Assembly (NCBI RefSeq): GCF_022690765.1 | Contig: NZ_JALCZA010000011.1 | Location: forward strand, 1-64,000 | Source: Anaeromyxobacter oryzisoli | GTDB taxonomy: Bacteria > Myxococcota > Myxococcia > Myxococcales > Anaeromyxobacteraceae | Direction: 5' to 3' | Length of the DNA: 64,000 nt | Part shown: in pieces, positions 36,257-51,027 of the stretch | Layout: each line of letters starts with the position of its first letter | How positions within the stretch are numbered: the stretch's first letter is position 1 | The notes under the pieces: generated by a model | What the model saw: only the letters and a program-made list of their open reading frames with translations | Told to the model about the DNA's origin: nothing | Databases searched by the model: none | Made by a program: the position numbers and the translations under genes

Positions 36257-37741
36257 GTGATCGAGACGCGTCGGCCGAGCGGGGCAAGCCCGAAGGCGGG
36301 GGAGACAGCGGCTCGTCGGGTGGTGCGCGCCGCGTCAGCCGCGATCCGAGGATTTCTCGAGGCCCTCCGGCACCGCGGCTTCGTGGTGTTCATCATCGTG
36401 CTGCTGACGAGCCTGTACGCGCTCGGGCTCGTCGTGCCCCAGCGCGGGAGCGTCTCCGCGGCGGCGTGGGCGGCATGGCGCGAGCAGCGGCCCGGGCTCT
36501 TCCGGGCGCTCGAGGTGACGGGCCTCTCCGACGTGTACCGCGCGCCGGGAACGTACGTGGCCCTCGGGTTCTTCTTCCTCTCGCTCGGCGCGGTCGTCGT
36601 GGACCGGCTGCCGCGGCTCCTCCGCCGCACGCGGCTCGACCAGGGCATCCCGCTCGACGCGGGCGCGATCGGCGGCCGCAAGGGCACGCTCGCGCTGTCC
36701 ACGGCGGACCCCGAGGGCGCGGTTCGCCGGGTGGGGCGCGTGCTCGAGGCCGCCGGGTACCGGCTCCACGCGCCGGGGCCGCGCGCGCTGCGGGCGGTGC
36801 GGTTCCGGATCGCGCCGCTCGGGTTCTTGCTGTTCCACGGCGCCTTCGCGCTCCTCCTCGCGGGGGGCGTGGTCCTCGACCTGACGCGCTTCTCGGGAGT
36901 CGCGCTGGTCGGCGAGGGCGAGCCCTTCGACGCCGCGACCGGCGAGTACGCCGAGCCCGTCCGGGAGCCGCGGGTCGGCGGCCGCCGACCCGACCTCGCG
37001 TTCACCGTCGTCGGGGTCAGGCCCCGGAGCGAGGGCGGGTTCCCGATCTCGCTGCACGTCGCGCTGCTGGTCCGCGGCGACGCGGCGCCGCGGCTCGCGA
37101 ACGTCAACGAGCCGGTCGAGGTCGGGAGCACCTCGGTCCTCGTCGTGTCCGCCGGCGCGGCGCCGCTGTTCACGTGCGACGCGGGCGGGGCGACGGACGG
37201 TGCCTTCGTCGAGCTGGTGCCCAACCCGACCGGACGGACCCGGTTCGCGCTCGAGCCCTGCGCCCTCGACGTCCTCGCGCGACCGTACACCTCGGAGGCC
37301 ACCGGCGCGGAGGCGCGCGGCGTCATGCTCGCGAGCGCGGGGCTGTCGCGCCTCGAGGACCTCGCGGCGAGCGGCGTCGAGGTCGCGGTGCGAGGCCCGG
37401 ACGGCGCGATCGCGCGCGGCGTGCTCCGGCCTGGCGACTCCATCGCGACGCCCGACGGCCGGCGCGTCCTGCACATGCCCGAGCTGCGTTACTACGCGAA
37501 GCTCCAGATCGTGGACGAGCACGGCGGCGGCCTCCTCTGGGCGGGCTTCGTCCTGGGGACGATCGGGCTGGTCCTCCGCCTCCTCCTGTTCCGGCGCGAG
37601 GTCGCGGTCGTCGCCGACGGCCCCGGCGGGCGCGTGCTCGTCGCGGTCGCGGCGGACGTCCCCGGGTGGCGGCCGGACGCGCTGCTCGCGCGCGTCGCGG
37701 ACGCGGCCGGCGGTCCGGAAGGGCAGCCTTCGCGCGCTTGA
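36257..37741 (+). CDS. resB: Cytochrome c biogenesis protein ResB
   Basis: This protein of about 494 residues is ResB (CcsB), which with CcsA exports haem and ligates it to apocytochromes c in System II. The N-terminus has the typical GFVVFIIVLLTSLYALGLVVPQ helix, a second helix near 95-115, a third near 195-215, then a long periplasmic region and a C-terminal helix (GGLLWAGFVLGTIGLVL). Its length is full for the family, unlike the three shortened copies near the giant cytochromes. ccsA follows 31 bp later. The start is uncertain: GTG at 36257 is given, with 36245 and 36320 also possible, and none has a good ribosome-binding site. Confidence 0.85.
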   Translation: MIETRRPSGASPKAGETAARRVVRAASAAIRGFLEALRHRGFVVFIIVLLTSLYALGLVVPQRGSVSAAAWAAWREQRPGLFRALEVTGLSDVYRAPGTYVALGFFFLSLGAVVVDRLPRLLRRTRLDQGIPLDAGAIGGRKGTLALSTADPEGAVRRVGRVLEAAGYRLHAPGPRALRAVRFRIAPLGFLLFHGAFALLLAGGVVLDLTRFSGVALVGEGEPFDAATGEYAEPVREPRVGGRRPDLAFTVVGVRPRSEGGFPISLHVALLVRGDAAPRLANVNEPVEVGSTSVLVVSAGAAPLFTCDAGGATDGAFVELVPNPTGRTRFALEPCALDVLARPYTSEATGAEARGVMLASAGLSRLEDLAASGVEVAVRGPDGAIARGVLRPGDSIATPDGRRVLHMPELRYYAKLQIVDEHGGGLLWAGFVLGTIGLVLRLLLFRREVAVVADGPGGRVLVAVAADVPGWRPDALLARVADAAGGPEGQPSRA

Positions 37742-37772
37742 CAGCGCAGGTCCCTTTCCGCAGCATCGACCG

Positions 37773-38615
37773 ATGCCCCGGGTCGAAGCGGTCCTCGTCG
37801 TGGCGACGTTCGCGCTCTACGCCGCCGGGTTCGCCCTGTCGCTCGCGGGCCTGATCTCCGGGCGCGAGGGGGCGTATCGCGCCGGTCGCTGGGCCGCGCT
37901 CGGCGGGCTCGGCGCCCACACGCTCGCGATCGCGGCGCGCACGGTCGTGTCGGGCCACTTCCCGGTCGTGACGCCGTACGAGAACGCGTCGGTCGGCGCG
38001 TGGTCGATCGTGCTCCTCGCGTTCCTGGCCCCACGGCGCCTCGCCGTCTACCGCACCGCGGGGACGGGCGCGATCGCGCTCGCGCTGCTCATCCTCGGCT
38101 GGTCGGTCACCGAGGACCTCACGGTCACGCCGCTCGTCGCGTCCGTCCGCAGCGCGTGGCTGTACGTCCACGTGCTGTTCGCGTTCCTCGCCTACGCGGC
38201 GTTCTCCGTCGCGAGCGGCGCGGCGCTCGCCTACCTCGTCCGCGCGCGGCGCGGGGGGCCGGACTGGCTGCCTCCGCTCGAGCAGCTCGATCGCGTCGCC
38301 TACCTCTACGTCGTGTTCGGCTTCATCACGTGCGCCGTCATGATCGGCGCCGGGGCCATCTGGGCGAAGGACCTGTGGGGCTCCTACTGGTCGTGGGATC
38401 CCGTCGAGACCTGGAACCTCGTCGCGTGGCTCGCGTACGGCATCCTCATCCACCTGCGCGTCACGTACGGCTGGAGGGACGCGAGGTTCGCGTGGTTCGC
38501 GGTCCTCGCCGTCCTCCTCGTCGTCGTCGCGTACTTCGGGGTGGGCGTGGTCCTGAAGGGCACGCAGCACGTCTTCACCGTCCCGACGGTCGCGACGGTC
38601 GCGACGACACGATGA
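37773..38615 (+). CDS. ccsA: Cytochrome c biogenesis protein CcsA/ResC
   Basis: This 280-residue membrane protein has about eight helices and the haem-binding tryptophan-rich motif WGSYWSWDPVETW, the WWD signature of the haem-handling protein superfamily. It pairs with the ResB just upstream to form the System II haem exporter and ligase. VSGHFPVVTPYEN is the typical conserved external histidine region. A cell that must attach about 100 haems to two proteins would need this capacity. Its stop overlaps the next ATG (ATGA). Confidence 0.93.
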   Translation: MPRVEAVLVVATFALYAAGFALSLAGLISGREGAYRAGRWAALGGLGAHTLAIAARTVVSGHFPVVTPYENASVGAWSIVLLAFLAPRRLAVYRTAGTGAIALALLILGWSVTEDLTVTPLVASVRSAWLYVHVLFAFLAYAAFSVASGAALAYLVRARRGGPDWLPPLEQLDRVAYLYVVFGFITCAVMIGAGAIWAKDLWGSYWSWDPVETWNLVAWLAYGILIHLRVTYGWRDARFAWFAVLAVLLVVVAYFGVGVVLKGTQHVFTVPTVATVATTR

Positions 38616-38764
38616 GCCCGCCGCCCGGGCCGGAGGGCCGCATGGCGGCGAACTCCCTTCGCCTGCTACATCCGCGCCCGACGAAGCGCCTCGCGTCCCC
38701 GGAGGTCCCGGGCGGCCCCACGCTCGTGTACGAGATCGAGCTCCGCTCGATCGAGAAGCGGTGA
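38612..38764 (+). CDS. Hypothetical 50-residue ORF
   Basis: A short frame starts at an ATGA overlap with ccsA and ends three bases before the next gene, so its position fits an operon. The product is basic in the middle and ends YEIELRSIEKR, with no membrane helix or known motif. It may be a real small protein or a chance frame. Confidence 0.4.
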   Translation: MSPPPGPEGRMAANSLRLLHPRPTKRLASPEVPGGPTLVYEIELRSIEKR

Positions 38765-38767
38765 CGG

Positions 38768-40417
38768 ATGCGAGCGCGGCTCCTTCGCCGGTCGGTCTAC
38801 CTCGCCTTCGGCGCCTCGGGGGCCGCCGCCCTCGTCTTCGAGGTGACCTGGACCCGCACGCTGTCGACGGTGATGGGGTCGTCGACCTACGCCCTCTCGA
38901 CGATGCTCGCCGCGTTCATGGCGGGGCTCTCCGTGGGCGGGATGGTCGGCGCGCTCGTGGCGGAGCGGACGCGACGCCTCGTCGTGACCTTCGCGCTGTG
39001 CGAGCTGGGCATCGGCGTGCTCGGCTTCGCCATCAACCCGATCATCCGCAGCCTGACGCCGCTCTACGTGACGACGTACTACTCGTTCCACGAGTCCTTC
39101 GTCGGCTTCTCCGTCGTCCAGTTCGCGATCGCGTTCCTGGTGATGGGCGCGCCGACCACGCTCATGGGGATGAGCTTCCCCGTCGTCGTGAAGCTCTTCG
39201 CGGAGCGGCGCGGGGCGGCAGGCGTGGGGCGCGACGCGGGGCGGCTCTACGCGGTGAACACGCTCGGCGGCATCGCCGGCTCGCTCTCCGCCGGGTTCCT
39301 CCTCATCCCGCTCGTGGGGGTCGGGCGCGCCGCCGGCGTCGCGGCCACCGTGGACGTCCTGAACGCGGTCGTCCTCCTCTGGCTCGGGGCGGGCGCGGCG
39401 CGGGCCGCGGCGGCGGGCGTCGCCGGGATCGGGGCGGCGTTCCTCGCGACCCAGATCCGTCCCCCGGCGGTCCCGACCTTCGGCTACGCCTACGGCCGGC
39501 GCTTCGAGTCGGCGGCGCTGGCGCGGCAGGTGTCCTCTGCGGCGGACGGCGCGGAGGTGCTCTTCCACGACGAGGGGATCGAGGGGGACGTCTGGCTCCT
39601 CCGGAGCGGTCCGCCGGGGCACCGCGAGACGACGCTCCTGAACGGCGGCAAGCTCGAGGCGGGCGACGACGTCTCGTTCGCGCTGCTGGGCCAGCTTCCC
39701 TACTTCACGGCCCGCCTGTCCGGGCCGGTGCGGAGCGTGCTGAGCATCGGCCTCGGCTCCGGCCGCACCCTGCGCCGGCTGGTCGAGCTGCCCGTCGAGT
39801 CGGTCGAGTCGGTCGAGCTGAGCCGGGGCGTGCTCGAGGCGAACCGGCGGTTCCTCAGCCCCGAGCTCTTCTCGGACGCGCGGGTCAGTCACGTCGTGGC
39901 GGACGGCAGGAACCACCTCCTCGTCGAGAAGCACCCGTACGACGTGATCGTCGTGAGCCCCTCGTGGGCGACGGACGTCGCGTCCGCGGGCCTGCTCACG
40001 GACGAGTTCTTCTCCCTCGCGGCGCGTCACCTCACGCCCACCGGCGCGATCGGCGTCTGGGTGGACTTCACGATGATGGACGACGCGGACATGAGCCGGC
40101 TGCTCCGGACGTTCGCGAAGAGCTTCCGCCACGTGACGGCCTGGCGCGTGCCGAGCGGAGACGTCGTGCTCGTCGGGGCGAGCTCCGGGCAGTACGCCGA
40201 CGAGCGACACGTGGAGCAGCTCGCGCTGGGGGCGACGCCCCGGGCGCGCGGAGCGCTCGCGGTCGCGCTGTCGGACGCCCGCCCCAAGCCCAGCGCGTTG
40301 GACGACCTCAACACGGACGACCACCCCGTGATCGAGTTCGCGAACGCCCGCAGCTTCGTCACCGGTCGCGCGATGGCTCCCGCGGAGGCCGGGCTGGTAG
40401 ACTCCGGCGCACGATGA
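38768..40417 (+). CDS. Membrane-bound spermidine synthase-like protein
   Basis: This 549-residue protein has an N-terminal membrane half of about seven helices (about 8-225), starting YLAFGASGAAALVFEVTWTRTL. The C-terminal half (about 290-480) resembles the spermidine synthase methyltransferase fold, including VLSIGLGSGRTLRRL and SVESVELSRGVLEANRRF. Such fusions are common in Deltaproteobacteria and their substrates are unknown. The aspartate-rich polyamine site is not clearly intact, so polyamine synthesis should not be assumed. It overlaps the next gene (ATGA). Confidence 0.85.
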   Translation: MRARLLRRSVYLAFGASGAAALVFEVTWTRTLSTVMGSSTYALSTMLAAFMAGLSVGGMVGALVAERTRRLVVTFALCELGIGVLGFAINPIIRSLTPLYVTTYYSFHESFVGFSVVQFAIAFLVMGAPTTLMGMSFPVVVKLFAERRGAAGVGRDAGRLYAVNTLGGIAGSLSAGFLLIPLVGVGRAAGVAATVDVLNAVVLLWLGAGAARAAAAGVAGIGAAFLATQIRPPAVPTFGYAYGRRFESAALARQVSSAADGAEVLFHDEGIEGDVWLLRSGPPGHRETTLLNGGKLEAGDDVSFALLGQLPYFTARLSGPVRSVLSIGLGSGRTLRRLVELPVESVESVELSRGVLEANRRFLSPELFSDARVSHVVADGRNHLLVEKHPYDVIVVSPSWATDVASAGLLTDEFFSLAARHLTPTGAIGVWVDFTMMDDADMSRLLRTFAKSFRHVTAWRVPSGDVVLVGASSGQYADERHVEQLALGATPRARGALAVALSDARPKPSALDDLNTDDHPVIEFANARSFVTGRAMAPAEAGLVDSGAR

Positions 40418-41763
40418 ACCTGCTGCTGGTCTCCCCCCCGTTCGGCGAGAAGGGCCAGATGTCCAAGGGGCTGCCGATCGCCCCGCCGGTCCTCGAGTAC
40501 CTCGCCGGCCTCACGCGCCAGGTGGACCCGGGCGTCGGCCTCTCGCTGCTCGACGCCAACAAGGAGGTCCTCGTCCCGGAGGAGGTCGCCGCGGACGCGG
40601 TCTGCTTCACCGTCCTCACGCCGCAGGCGCCGTGGGTCTACCGGATGGCCGATCGGCTCCGCGCGCTCGGCAAGCAGGTGGTCCTCGGCGGCATCCACGT
40701 CTCGGCCCTGCCGGAGGAGGCGAAGGTGCACGCCGACGCGATCGTGCTCGGCGAGGCGGAGACGATCTGGGCGCGCGTGCTGGCCGATCTGGCGCGCGGC
40801 GCGCCGGAGCCCGTCTATCGCGGCGACTTCCCCGAGCTCGTGGGTCTCCCGCACCCGGTGACGGACCTCTGGAACACGAAGTACGTCTACGGCTACTTCC
40901 AGACCTCCCGCGGCTGCCCGCACCGCTGCACGTTCTGCTCGGTGCACGAGTTCTTCGGCGGGCGCGCGCGCGTGCGGCCGATCGCGGAGGTGGTCGCCGA
41001 GGTCGCCGCCTCGAAGCGGCGGCTGTTCTGGGGCATCGACGACAACATCTGGGGCGTGGACGTGAAGCGCTCCATCGAGCTCTACGCCGAGATGGCGCGG
41101 TCGATCCGTGCCAAGTGGTGGTTCGGCTCGGGCGACCTCGTGACCCTCGACCACGCGCGCGCCGACGAGCTGCTCGACAACGCCCGCCGGGCCGGCCTCA
41201 CCGCGGTCCTCGTCGGCTGGGAGTCGAACAACCTCGCCACGCTCGAGGAGTACCGGGCGGTCGGCAAGCAGGGGCGGCACCGCCGCGACCAGATCAAGCG
41301 GATCCGCGATCACGGCATCGAGGTGATGCTCTTCACGATGCTCGGCGGCCGGCAGGACGTCCGCGCCGACTACGACGAGCTCCTGGAGCTCTGCGACGAG
41401 CTGAAGGTCTCCGCCCACCCGGTGATGACGACCCCGTTCCCCGGCACCGCGCTCTACGCCCAGTACGAGCCGTACCTCGTGCCCGGCCACGACTGGGACG
41501 ACTTCGACGGCAACCACGCGGTCTTCGAGCACCCCACGCTCGGCGTGGCCGAGCGCGAGGATCTCGTGATCGACCTCCGCGCCCGGCTGTTCACGCTGCC
41601 CCGCATCCTGAAGCGCGTCGTCCAGGTCGGCTGGCGCGGGTTCCCCATGAGCCACGTCACCTCCTGGATGATCCAGTTCCCGCAGGGCAGGGCGTTCACG
41701 GAGTACGCGCGCGAGCACGCGCGCCGCCGGGCGGGCGGCGCAGACGAGGGGAAGGTGGCCTGA
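40414..41763 (+). CDS. B12-binding radical SAM protein
   Basis: This 449-residue protein has an N-terminal cobalamin-binding-like domain (about 1-135) and a radical SAM domain with the cluster motif CPHRCTFC near residue 170. GWESNN and MLFTMLGG fit the TIM barrel. It is related to the BchE/hopanoid-type family. Its substrate is unknown. It lies between the spermidine synthase-like gene and a small membrane protein that follows by one base, so the three probably form a lipid- or envelope-modifying unit. Confidence 0.9.
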   Translation: MNLLLVSPPFGEKGQMSKGLPIAPPVLEYLAGLTRQVDPGVGLSLLDANKEVLVPEEVAADAVCFTVLTPQAPWVYRMADRLRALGKQVVLGGIHVSALPEEAKVHADAIVLGEAETIWARVLADLARGAPEPVYRGDFPELVGLPHPVTDLWNTKYVYGYFQTSRGCPHRCTFCSVHEFFGGRARVRPIAEVVAEVAASKRRLFWGIDDNIWGVDVKRSIELYAEMARSIRAKWWFGSGDLVTLDHARADELLDNARRAGLTAVLVGWESNNLATLEEYRAVGKQGRHRRDQIKRIRDHGIEVMLFTMLGGRQDVRADYDELLELCDELKVSAHPVMTTPFPGTALYAQYEPYLVPGHDWDDFDGNHAVFEHPTLGVAEREDLVIDLRARLFTLPRILKRVVQVGWRGFPMSHVTSWMIQFPQGRAFTEYAREHARRRAGGADEGKVA

Positions 41764-41764
41764 G

Positions 41765-42154
41765 ATGAGCCCGGCGGCCGGCGTCGCCCTGATGATGAAC
41801 AACTACTTCCACGACGTGGCGACGGCGCTCCTCGTCTCGAGCGCGTTCGCGCTCTGGGTCATGCTCCGCCGTTACGAGGCGGGCGACCGCGGGCCGGAGG
41901 CCGCGCGTTACTTCCTCGAGATCCACCGGAGCATGGCGCGCCTCGCCCGCTTCTCGCTGGCCTGGATCGTCCTCGGGGGCATCCCGCGGACGATCTGGTA
42001 CGGACGGTTCGAGTGGGCGAACGCGGCGGGGAGGGGGCAGGTGGTCGCCCTCCTGGTGAAGCACGTGGTCGCGTTCGTCCTCGTCGCGTGGGGCGTCGCG
42101 TTCTGGCGGCGACTGCGCCACAAGGTCGCGGCGATCCGGCTCGAGCTGGCGTGA
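41765..42154 (+). CDS. Integral membrane protein, unknown
   Basis: This 129-residue protein has three predicted helices at about 15-35, 60-78 and 95-112. It begins one base after the radical SAM stop, so it is co-transcribed. The N-terminal MMNNYFHDVATALL and buried histidines are visible, but I do not recognise a named family. It may be a small quinone- or haem-associated membrane subunit, though nothing in the sequence proves it. Confidence 0.7.
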   Translation: MSPAAGVALMMNNYFHDVATALLVSSAFALWVMLRRYEAGDRGPEAARYFLEIHRSMARLARFSLAWIVLGGIPRTIWYGRFEWANAAGRGQVVALLVKHVVAFVLVAWGVAFWRRLRHKVAAIRLELA

Positions 42155-42274
42155 GGAGGCGCTCGAACGGAACCGAGCGCGTGCCCGGTTCCGATGCGTC
42201 CGGCGACGAGCGGGCAGCGCGCCAAGCGGCCGCGATCCGCTGCGAAAACCGCGCATTGCGGACGTGTCCGCTCC

Positions 42275-42303
42275 TTGACAGTCGCGCGCAGGTCGCAGGA
42301 AAT
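42275..42303 (+). promoter_or_regulatory. Possible sigma-70 promoter for sdhCAB
   Basis: A perfect TTGACA lies at 42275-42280. An 18-bp spacer leads to a weak -10, GAAATT (42299-42304). It lies 87-116 bp before the sdhC start in a 235-bp gap otherwise without features. The -35 is convincing, the -10 is not. Confidence 0.4.
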
Positions 42304-42389
42304 TGCACATCCTCGCTACCTGTCTCCGTTGCGCGCTGCGTCGCGACTACGACGACGGCTGCTCATCCACGAAGGAAGGGAAAGGCTCA

Positions 42390-43046
42390 ATGCGACTGTT
42401 CTCGGACTCGATTGGAAGAAAGGTCGTGATGGCGATCACGGGCCTGCTGATGGTCCTGTTCGTCATCGGGCACCTCCTCGGTAACTTCAGCATCTTCGCC
42501 CACGGCATCAACGCGTACGCCGAGAAGCTGCATCACCTGCCGGCGCTCGTGTGGGGCAACCGGGTGGTCATGGGCCTCGCGGTGATCGTGCACGTGATCC
42601 TCGCCATCCAGGTCACGATGGAGAACCAGGCGGCGAAGCCGACCAAGTACAAGGTGGAGCGGTACCTCAAGGCGACGTTCGCCGGGCGGACGATGATCTG
42701 GACCGGGCTCATCCTCGGGGCCTTCATCGTCTACCACCTGCTCCAGTTCACCATCCGCAAGACGCCGGGCCTGGTGCTCGAGCAGGACGCGCTGAACCGC
42801 TTCGACGTGTTCACGATGGTGGTCTCCCAGTTCAAGGTCGGGCTGATCGCGCTCCTGTACGTCGTCGCGATGGGCGGGCTCTTCCTCCACCTGAAGCACG
42901 GCATCCAGAGCACGTTCCAGACGCTCGGGCTGAGCAACGGGGTGATGCTGCCGCGCTACGGCGCGCTCGGGAAGGTGCTCTCCAGCGTCTTCCTCGTCGG
43001 GTTCGTGGCCATCCCCGTGACGATCTTCTTTGGCATCCTCAAGTAA
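42390..43046 (+). CDS. sdhC: Succinate dehydrogenase cytochrome b subunit
   Basis: This 218-residue membrane anchor of succinate:quinone oxidoreductase has five hydrophobic helices, as in the single-anchor (Bacillus/Wolinella/Geobacter) type with two haems b. Several helix histidines can serve as ligands, including those in [24 protein letters not shown] and LHLKHG. ATG 42390 follows GGAAGG and is preferred to upstream in-frame starts. It passes electrons between SdhB and menaquinone, and starts the sdhCAB operon. Confidence 0.92.
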   Translation: MRLFSDSIGRKVVMAITGLLMVLFVIGHLLGNFSIFAHGINAYAEKLHHLPALVWGNRVVMGLAVIVHVILAIQVTMENQAAKPTKYKVERYLKATFAGRTMIWTGLILGAFIVYHLLQFTIRKTPGLVLEQDALNRFDVFTMVVSQFKVGLIALLYVVAMGGLFLHLKHGIQSTFQTLGLSNGVMLPRYGALGKVLSSVFLVGFVAIPVTIFFGILK

Positions 43047-43056
43047 GGGAGACACC

Positions 43057-44972
<1,916 letters not shown>

Positions 44973-44973
<1 letters not shown>

Positions 44974-45773
44974 TGAGCGCGCACGCTTCCGACGGGACGA
45001 TGAACCTCAAGCTGATCGTCTGGCGGCAGAAGGGTCCGAACGAGCCGGGCAAGTTCGAGACCTACGAGGCCAGGAACATCACGCCGCATCACTCCTTCCT
45101 GGAGATGATGGACGTGGTGAACGAGGACCTCATCAAGGAAGGCAAGGAGCCGATCGTCTTCGATCACGACTGCCGCGAGGGCATCTGCGGCATGTGCTCG
45201 GCGGTCGTGAACGGGGTCCCGCACGGCGGGTTCAAGCGGACCACGCTCTGCCAGCTCCACATGCGGAAGTTCAAGGACGGTGACGCCATCTACATCGAGC
45301 CGTGGCGGTCCCGGGCCTTCCCGATCGTCAAGGACCTCATGGTGGACCGCGGCGCCCTGGACAAGCTGATCCAGGCGGCCGGCTACATCTCGGCCCACAC
45401 CGGCGGCGTCCCCGACGGCAACGCGACCCCCATCGGGAAGCGCACCGCCGACTACGCCATGGACGCGGCGGAGTGCATCGGCTGCGGCGCCTGCGTGGCC
45501 GCGTGCCCGAACGGCGCGGCGATGCTCTTCGCCGGGGCCAAGATCTCGCAGTACGCCGAGCTCCCGCAGGGCCAGGTCGAGGCCCCCGAGCGCGTGGCCG
45601 CGATGATCAACGCGATGGCCGAGAACGGGTTCGGCAACTGCACGAACCACTACGAGTGCCAGGCGGCCTGCCCGAAGGGCATCGACGTGAAGTTCATCGC
45701 CCGCATGAACCGCGAGTTCGTGAAGGCGCTCGCCCAGGACAAGGTCGGCGCCCTCGCCCAGTCGGGCAAGTAG
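44973..45773 (+). CDS. sdhB: Succinate dehydrogenase iron-sulfur subunit
   Basis: This 266-residue subunit relays electrons from the flavin to the membrane anchor. It has a plant-type 2Fe-2S site (CREGICGMC and a later cysteine), then [12 protein letters not shown] for 4Fe-4S, and [15 protein letters not shown] contributing to the 3Fe-4S and 4Fe-4S clusters. ATG 44973 overlaps the sdhA stop (TAATG). A strong terminator follows. Confidence 0.96.
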
Positions 45774-45799
45774 CCCGCGCCGCAACAGGTCGATCCGTG

Positions 45800-45836
45800 A
45801 ACGGGGCAGGGGCCGCAGCGTCCCTGCCCCGTTTCG
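45800..45836 (+). terminator. Rho-independent terminator after sdhB
   Basis: A perfect 12-bp stem (AACGGGGCAGGG with CCCTGCCCCGTT, 10-nt loop) is followed by a short T-rich stretch, 26 bp after the sdhB stop. Confidence 0.8.
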
Positions 45837-45909
45837 TTGAATGGCGACGGTCGCCCGCGGCGCGCCGCACCCGTCGCGCGCGGCGTCATCCAAAGGCCCA
45901 GGAGGAACG

Positions 45910-46800
45910 GTGAGCCTCGATCCCGAGCTGACGCTGCAGCTGAAGCGGGTCCTCGCGGCGCTGGAGCCGCTGCTGCCGGCCCCGCCGCGGCCGATCGACT
46001 GGGCGTCCTGCCACGCCGCCAACTGGCACCGCAGCACCTTCGCCGGCGCGATGGAGCCGGTCCCGAGCATCGAGGGGATCCACCTCGACGATCTCCTCGG
46101 GATCGAGCCCCAGAAGCGCGTCGTCGAGGAGAACACCCGCCAGTTCCTCGCCGGCCTGCCCGCGAACAACGTCCTCCTGTGGGGGACGCGCGGCACCGGG
46201 AAGTCCTCCCTGGTCCGGGCCCTGCTCCACGCCCACGCGCACGAGGGGCTCCGGATCATCCAGGTGGACAAGGACGACCTGGTGAGCCTCCCCACCATCG
46301 TGGACCAGGTGAAGGCGCAGCCGTACCGGTTCGTCGTCTTCTCCGACGACCTCTCGTTCGAGCCCGGCGACGCGAGCTACAAGGTGCTGAAGAGCGCGCT
46401 CGACGGCTCGGTCTACGGCCTGCCGGACAACGTGCTCCTCTACGTCACCTCGAACCGGCGGCACCTCGTGCCCGAGTACGAGAGCGACAACCGCGGCGCG
46501 ATGATGGTGGAGGGGGAGATCCACCACGGCGAGGCGGTGGAGGAGAAGATCTCGCTGTCGGGCCGGTTCGGGCTCTGGGTGTCCTTCCATCCCTTCAGCC
46601 AGGACCTCTACGTGGACGTGGTCCGCCGGTGGGTCGAGAAGCTCGCCGGGAAGGTCGGCGCGCCGCTCCCCTGGACCCGCGACGCCGAGACGGCGGCGAT
46701 CCTCTGGTCGCAGCGGAAGGGCGACCGGAGCGGCCGCATCGCGTACCAGTTCGCCTGCGACTGGGTGGGCCGCACCGCGATGGAGCGCCGGGGAGGGTGA
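45910..46800 (+). CDS. DUF815-family AAA ATPase
   Basis: This 296-residue P-loop ATPase has Walker A LLWGTRGTGKSSLV near residue 95 and Walker B-like FVVFSDDLSF. It also has an arginine-containing VTSNRRHL region. It belongs to the DUF815 (YehC-type) ATPases, whose function is unknown. The GTG at 45910 was chosen because AGGAGG precedes it; ATG 45841 in the same frame lies right after the terminator and lacks a good site. It stands between sdhB and icd but is probably a separate transcript. Confidence 0.85.
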   Translation: MSLDPELTLQLKRVLAALEPLLPAPPRPIDWASCHAANWHRSTFAGAMEPVPSIEGIHLDDLLGIEPQKRVVEENTRQFLAGLPANNVLLWGTRGTGKSSLVRALLHAHAHEGLRIIQVDKDDLVSLPTIVDQVKAQPYRFVVFSDDLSFEPGDASYKVLKSALDGSVYGLPDNVLLYVTSNRRHLVPEYESDNRGAMMVEGEIHHGEAVEEKISLSGRFGLWVSFHPFSQDLYVDVVRRWVEKLAGKVGAPLPWTRDAETAAILWSQRKGDRSGRIAYQFACDWVGRTAMERRGG

Positions 46801-49539
<2,739 letters not shown>

Positions 49540-49567
49540 GGTGTAGGAAGCGGAACCAGACCCGTAA

Positions 49568-50539
<972 letters not shown>

Positions 50540-50556
50540 CTTTGCCGTGACGGACT

Positions 50557-50606
50557 GGAGGTGGGGGCAGCGCGGCTCGGCCGCGCGCCCCCGCCTCCTT
50601 TGCTTT
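50557..50606 (+). terminator. Strong terminator after mdh
   Basis: A long GC stem (50557-50576 with 50580-50598, one or two mismatches) has a tight TCG-type loop and is followed by TTTGCTTT. It starts 18 bp after the mdh stop. Confidence 0.85.
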
Positions 50607-51027
50607 CACTCCCCGGGCGTGCCCTCGATGCGGCCCGCTCCGCTCGCCGCGGAGCCGTGGCCCTCGCGCGCTCCGGCGGAACGTTCCTCGACACATCCAT
50701 GAGCTCCGACGCCGCGATGCGCCGCGGCGCGACGTCGTCATGCCTCGCTGTGCGTCACGGCCCGCCATCGCGCTCGCGCGGGACGCGGCACGCGCGCCCC
50801 CGGACGCGTACCCGGGACGGTGGTGGGCGAGCGCGGCCGCCTCGATGTCGCCGCGCGTCGCGTTCGGCCGCCCGTAGGCGATGTTGGCGAGCGTGGGTGG
50901 TGTGGAGAGATGTGCCGTGCGGCGGATTCTCCCCTCTCGCGCGTGCCCGCTCGGGTACGATGCATGTGTTCACCGTCCGTGCTCGATTCCGGGAGGATCG
51001 AGCATGACAATCAATGGAGGGGACCAC
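50607..51027. other. Intergenic region, mdh to PKD lipoprotein
   Basis: I see no supported gene or recognised signal here, apart from the ribosome-binding sites immediately before the next gene. Confidence 0.4.
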
